DNA from: Vibrio astriarenae
GTDB lineage: Bacteria; Pseudomonadota; Gammaproteobacteria; Enterobacterales; Vibrionaceae
Direction of reading: 5' to 3'
DNA length: 64,000 bases
Assembly (NCBI RefSeq): GCF_010587385.1
Contig: NZ_CP047475.1
Coordinates: 1,364,001-1,428,000, forward strand
Shown: piece after piece, positions 62,727 through 64,000 of the stretch
Layout of the letters: every line of letters starts with the position of its first letter
Position numbering within the stretch: the first letter of the stretch is position 1
Position numbers and translations under genes: made by a program
The notes under the pieces: model-generated
The model's input: only the letters and a program-made list of their open reading frames with translations
Databases searched by the model: none
What the model was told of the DNA's origin: nothing

Positions 62727-63998
62727 ATGAAAACTGACTCTAATCGCATTGCGATGAGCAAAGTTTGCTTAATGTATTTTTTCTATAATTTCTTTTGGTC
62801 ACTGAGTTCAGGATCACTTTTTTCAGTTTGGCTTAACGACACAGTGGGTATCGACGGATCTCAAATCGGTGTTTTGTTCGGTCTGCAAACCGGTATCGCC
62901 GTTCTATTCAAGCCTGGTTTCGGTTATGTGTTGGATAAACTGGGGCTGAAAAAGCACCTTGTTATCTTTATTTCTCTTCTAAGTATTCTCATTGGCCCTT
63001 TCTATATCTACGTGTATGGCCCGCTGCTCGCCAATGACTCTACGTTTGTGTTGGGTATCATTGTTGGTTCACTCTATTTAGGTATGTTGTTCCAAGCAGG
63101 AAGTGGCGTTATCGCTTCGTACAGTGATCGTTTTGCACGTTGTCATAGCAACGATTTTGGATTGGTAAACGGCTTTGGTATCGCTGCATGGGGCTTATCC
63201 GCTATTCTCGCTGGTTACCTATACAACATCGATCCAGACTTAATTTTTGTTGCGTGTAGCGTGTCAGCGGTATTGATGCTGCTGTGTGCAATGATGCTAC
63301 GCGTGAAGCACCTTGATAACGTCGACAATGAGGTAGTGTCAGCAGAAAAAATCACTAAGCTTGATGTGTTTGAACTGTTTAAAAATCCTAAATTCTGGGC
63401 GTTTATGACGTATGCCGCCACGATATCAGTCGTGTTCTGGACGTCAATGAGTCAATTTACACGTTACTTTATTACTTTCTTCCCGACTCAAGAAGAGGGA
63501 ATCACCTTCAGCTCAAACATGGATGGTCTCACTGCGGTGTTCCTGTTTGCGTTTAGTGCGAGTGTACCGTTTATCATCCGTCGTATTGGTGCAAAGGGCA
63601 GTTTGATTCTTACCGCTGCGGGCATCACTAGTTTTATGTTGCTTATTGGTTACGCAGGCTTGGGTGAAGAGAAGAATTTATACATGGCGATTGTCGCCAA
63701 ATTATTGTTTGGCATTGTGAACCCGCTGCTGATTGTCTCTGTTTTTGCCTACATCGCTGAGCAGTTTGATAAGAAGGTCAACTCGTTTACCTACATGTTT
63801 GGTTTCCAAACCGTGAACAACATAATGACTGCAATTGCAGCACCTGTCATGGGAACCATGTATGACAGCCATGGTTTCGCTTGGAGCTACATCTATTTTG
63901 GCCTATTTGCTGCTGCAGCAACACTCATCGCAATGGTGACTTTGAGTTCCAAGAAGTCAGCGAACGTTGAAAACGAGTCTGAGCCATTGACCGCTTAA
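62727..63998 (+). CDS. LacY-family oligosaccharide:H+ symporter
   Basis: The 423-residue MFS protein has twelve helices. Its N-terminal half is clearly LacY/RafB-like: SLFSVWLNDTVGIDGSQIG, FGYVLDKLGLKKHLVIF, GSLYLGMLFQAGSGVIASYS. Expected substrate: a galactose-containing di- or oligosaccharide such as neoagarobiose (inference from context). Ends at TAA 63996-63998, at the window edge; the locus may continue. Confidence 0.88.
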   Translation: MKTDSNRIAMSKVCLMYFFYNFFWSLSSGSLFSVWLNDTVGIDGSQIGVLFGLQTGIAVLFKPGFGYVLDKLGLKKHLVIFISLLSILIGPFYIYVYGPLLANDSTFVLGIIVGSLYLGMLFQAGSGVIASYSDRFARCHSNDFGLVNGFGIAAWGLSAILAGYLYNIDPDLIFVACSVSAVLMLLCAMMLRVKHLDNVDNEVVSAEKITKLDVFELFKNPKFWAFMTYAATISVVFWTSMSQFTRYFITFFPTQEEGITFSSNMDGLTAVFLFAFSASVPFIIRRIGAKGSLILTAAGITSFMLLIGYAGLGEEKNLYMAIVAKLLFGIVNPLLIVSVFAYIAEQFDKKVNSFTYMFGFQTVNNIMTAIAAPVMGTMYDSHGFAWSYIYFGLFAAAATLIAMVTLSSKKSANVENESEPLTA

Positions 63999-64000
63999 TG

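Noticed and set aside
1..64000. CRISPR array, toxin-antitoxin pair or phage module
   Set aside because: No regularly spaced repeats, cas genes, toxin-antitoxin pairs or phage structural genes were seen on either strand.

Overview
The window looks like a chromosomal segment of a marine, agar-degrading Vibrio or a close relative. The reasons are the mix of TRAP transporter, ViuB-like siderophore-interacting protein, coniferyl aldehyde dehydrogenase, SelO, GlyGly-CTERM surface anchoring and a GH50/GH117/GH2 agar locus. All calls come from reading the sequence; no database search was run.

Left part (1-31.5 kb) is mostly ordinary housekeeping and accessory genes. In order: an incomplete alkaline phosphatase lipoprotein; a thioesterase; an EamA transporter; a MerR-methyltransferase fusion; SelO; a LacI regulator beside a large GH3 glucosidase lipoprotein; a GNAT; coniferyl aldehyde dehydrogenase; an NlpC/P60 lipoprotein; a siderophore-interacting protein divergent from a MarR regulator; two LysR regulators, each divergent from a protein with SnoaL-like domains; membrane proteins; TerB; a glycine-zipper lipoprotein; a DctPQM TRAP system; a zinc-type alcohol dehydrogenase; and a zur-COG0523 zinc operon with a good Zur box.

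Right part (31.5-64 kb) is an agar utilisation locus. It encodes a sugar ABC importer with two solute-binding proteins (ATPase divergent), a FadR/UxuR-like regulator, an AldA-type aldehyde dehydrogenase, a GH2 beta-galactosidase, a GH117 neoagarooligosaccharide hydrolase, a LamB-like porin, four GH50 beta-agarases, a second FadR/UxuR-like regulator and a LacY-type symporter. An IS110/IS1111-family element and two unrecognised genes interrupt it at 55-59 kb.

Inferred flow: the GH50 enzymes cut agarose to neoagaro-oligosaccharides, and they carry four different localisation signals (lipoprotein, GlyGly-CTERM anchored, plain Sec-exported, cytoplasmic). The porin, ABC importer and symporter bring products in. 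Cytoplasmic GH50, GH117 and GH2 release galactose and 3,6-anhydro-L-galactose, and the AldA-like enzyme probably oxidises the latter. The later steps (anhydrogalactonate cycloisomerase, KDGal kinase, aldolase) are not in the window.

The most interesting signals are regulatory. About twenty full or partial copies of a palindrome close to TTGGTTAACCAA lie in every main promoter region of the agar locus and were not found elsewhere in the window. The two regulators that probably read it have nearly identical DNA-binding regions. A minus-strand promoter (TTGACC, 17 bp, TATCTT) that overlaps one of these operators would drive a structured RNA of about 111 nt ending in a good intrinsic terminator (37607-37717). 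This is a candidate new small RNA tied to agar metabolism.
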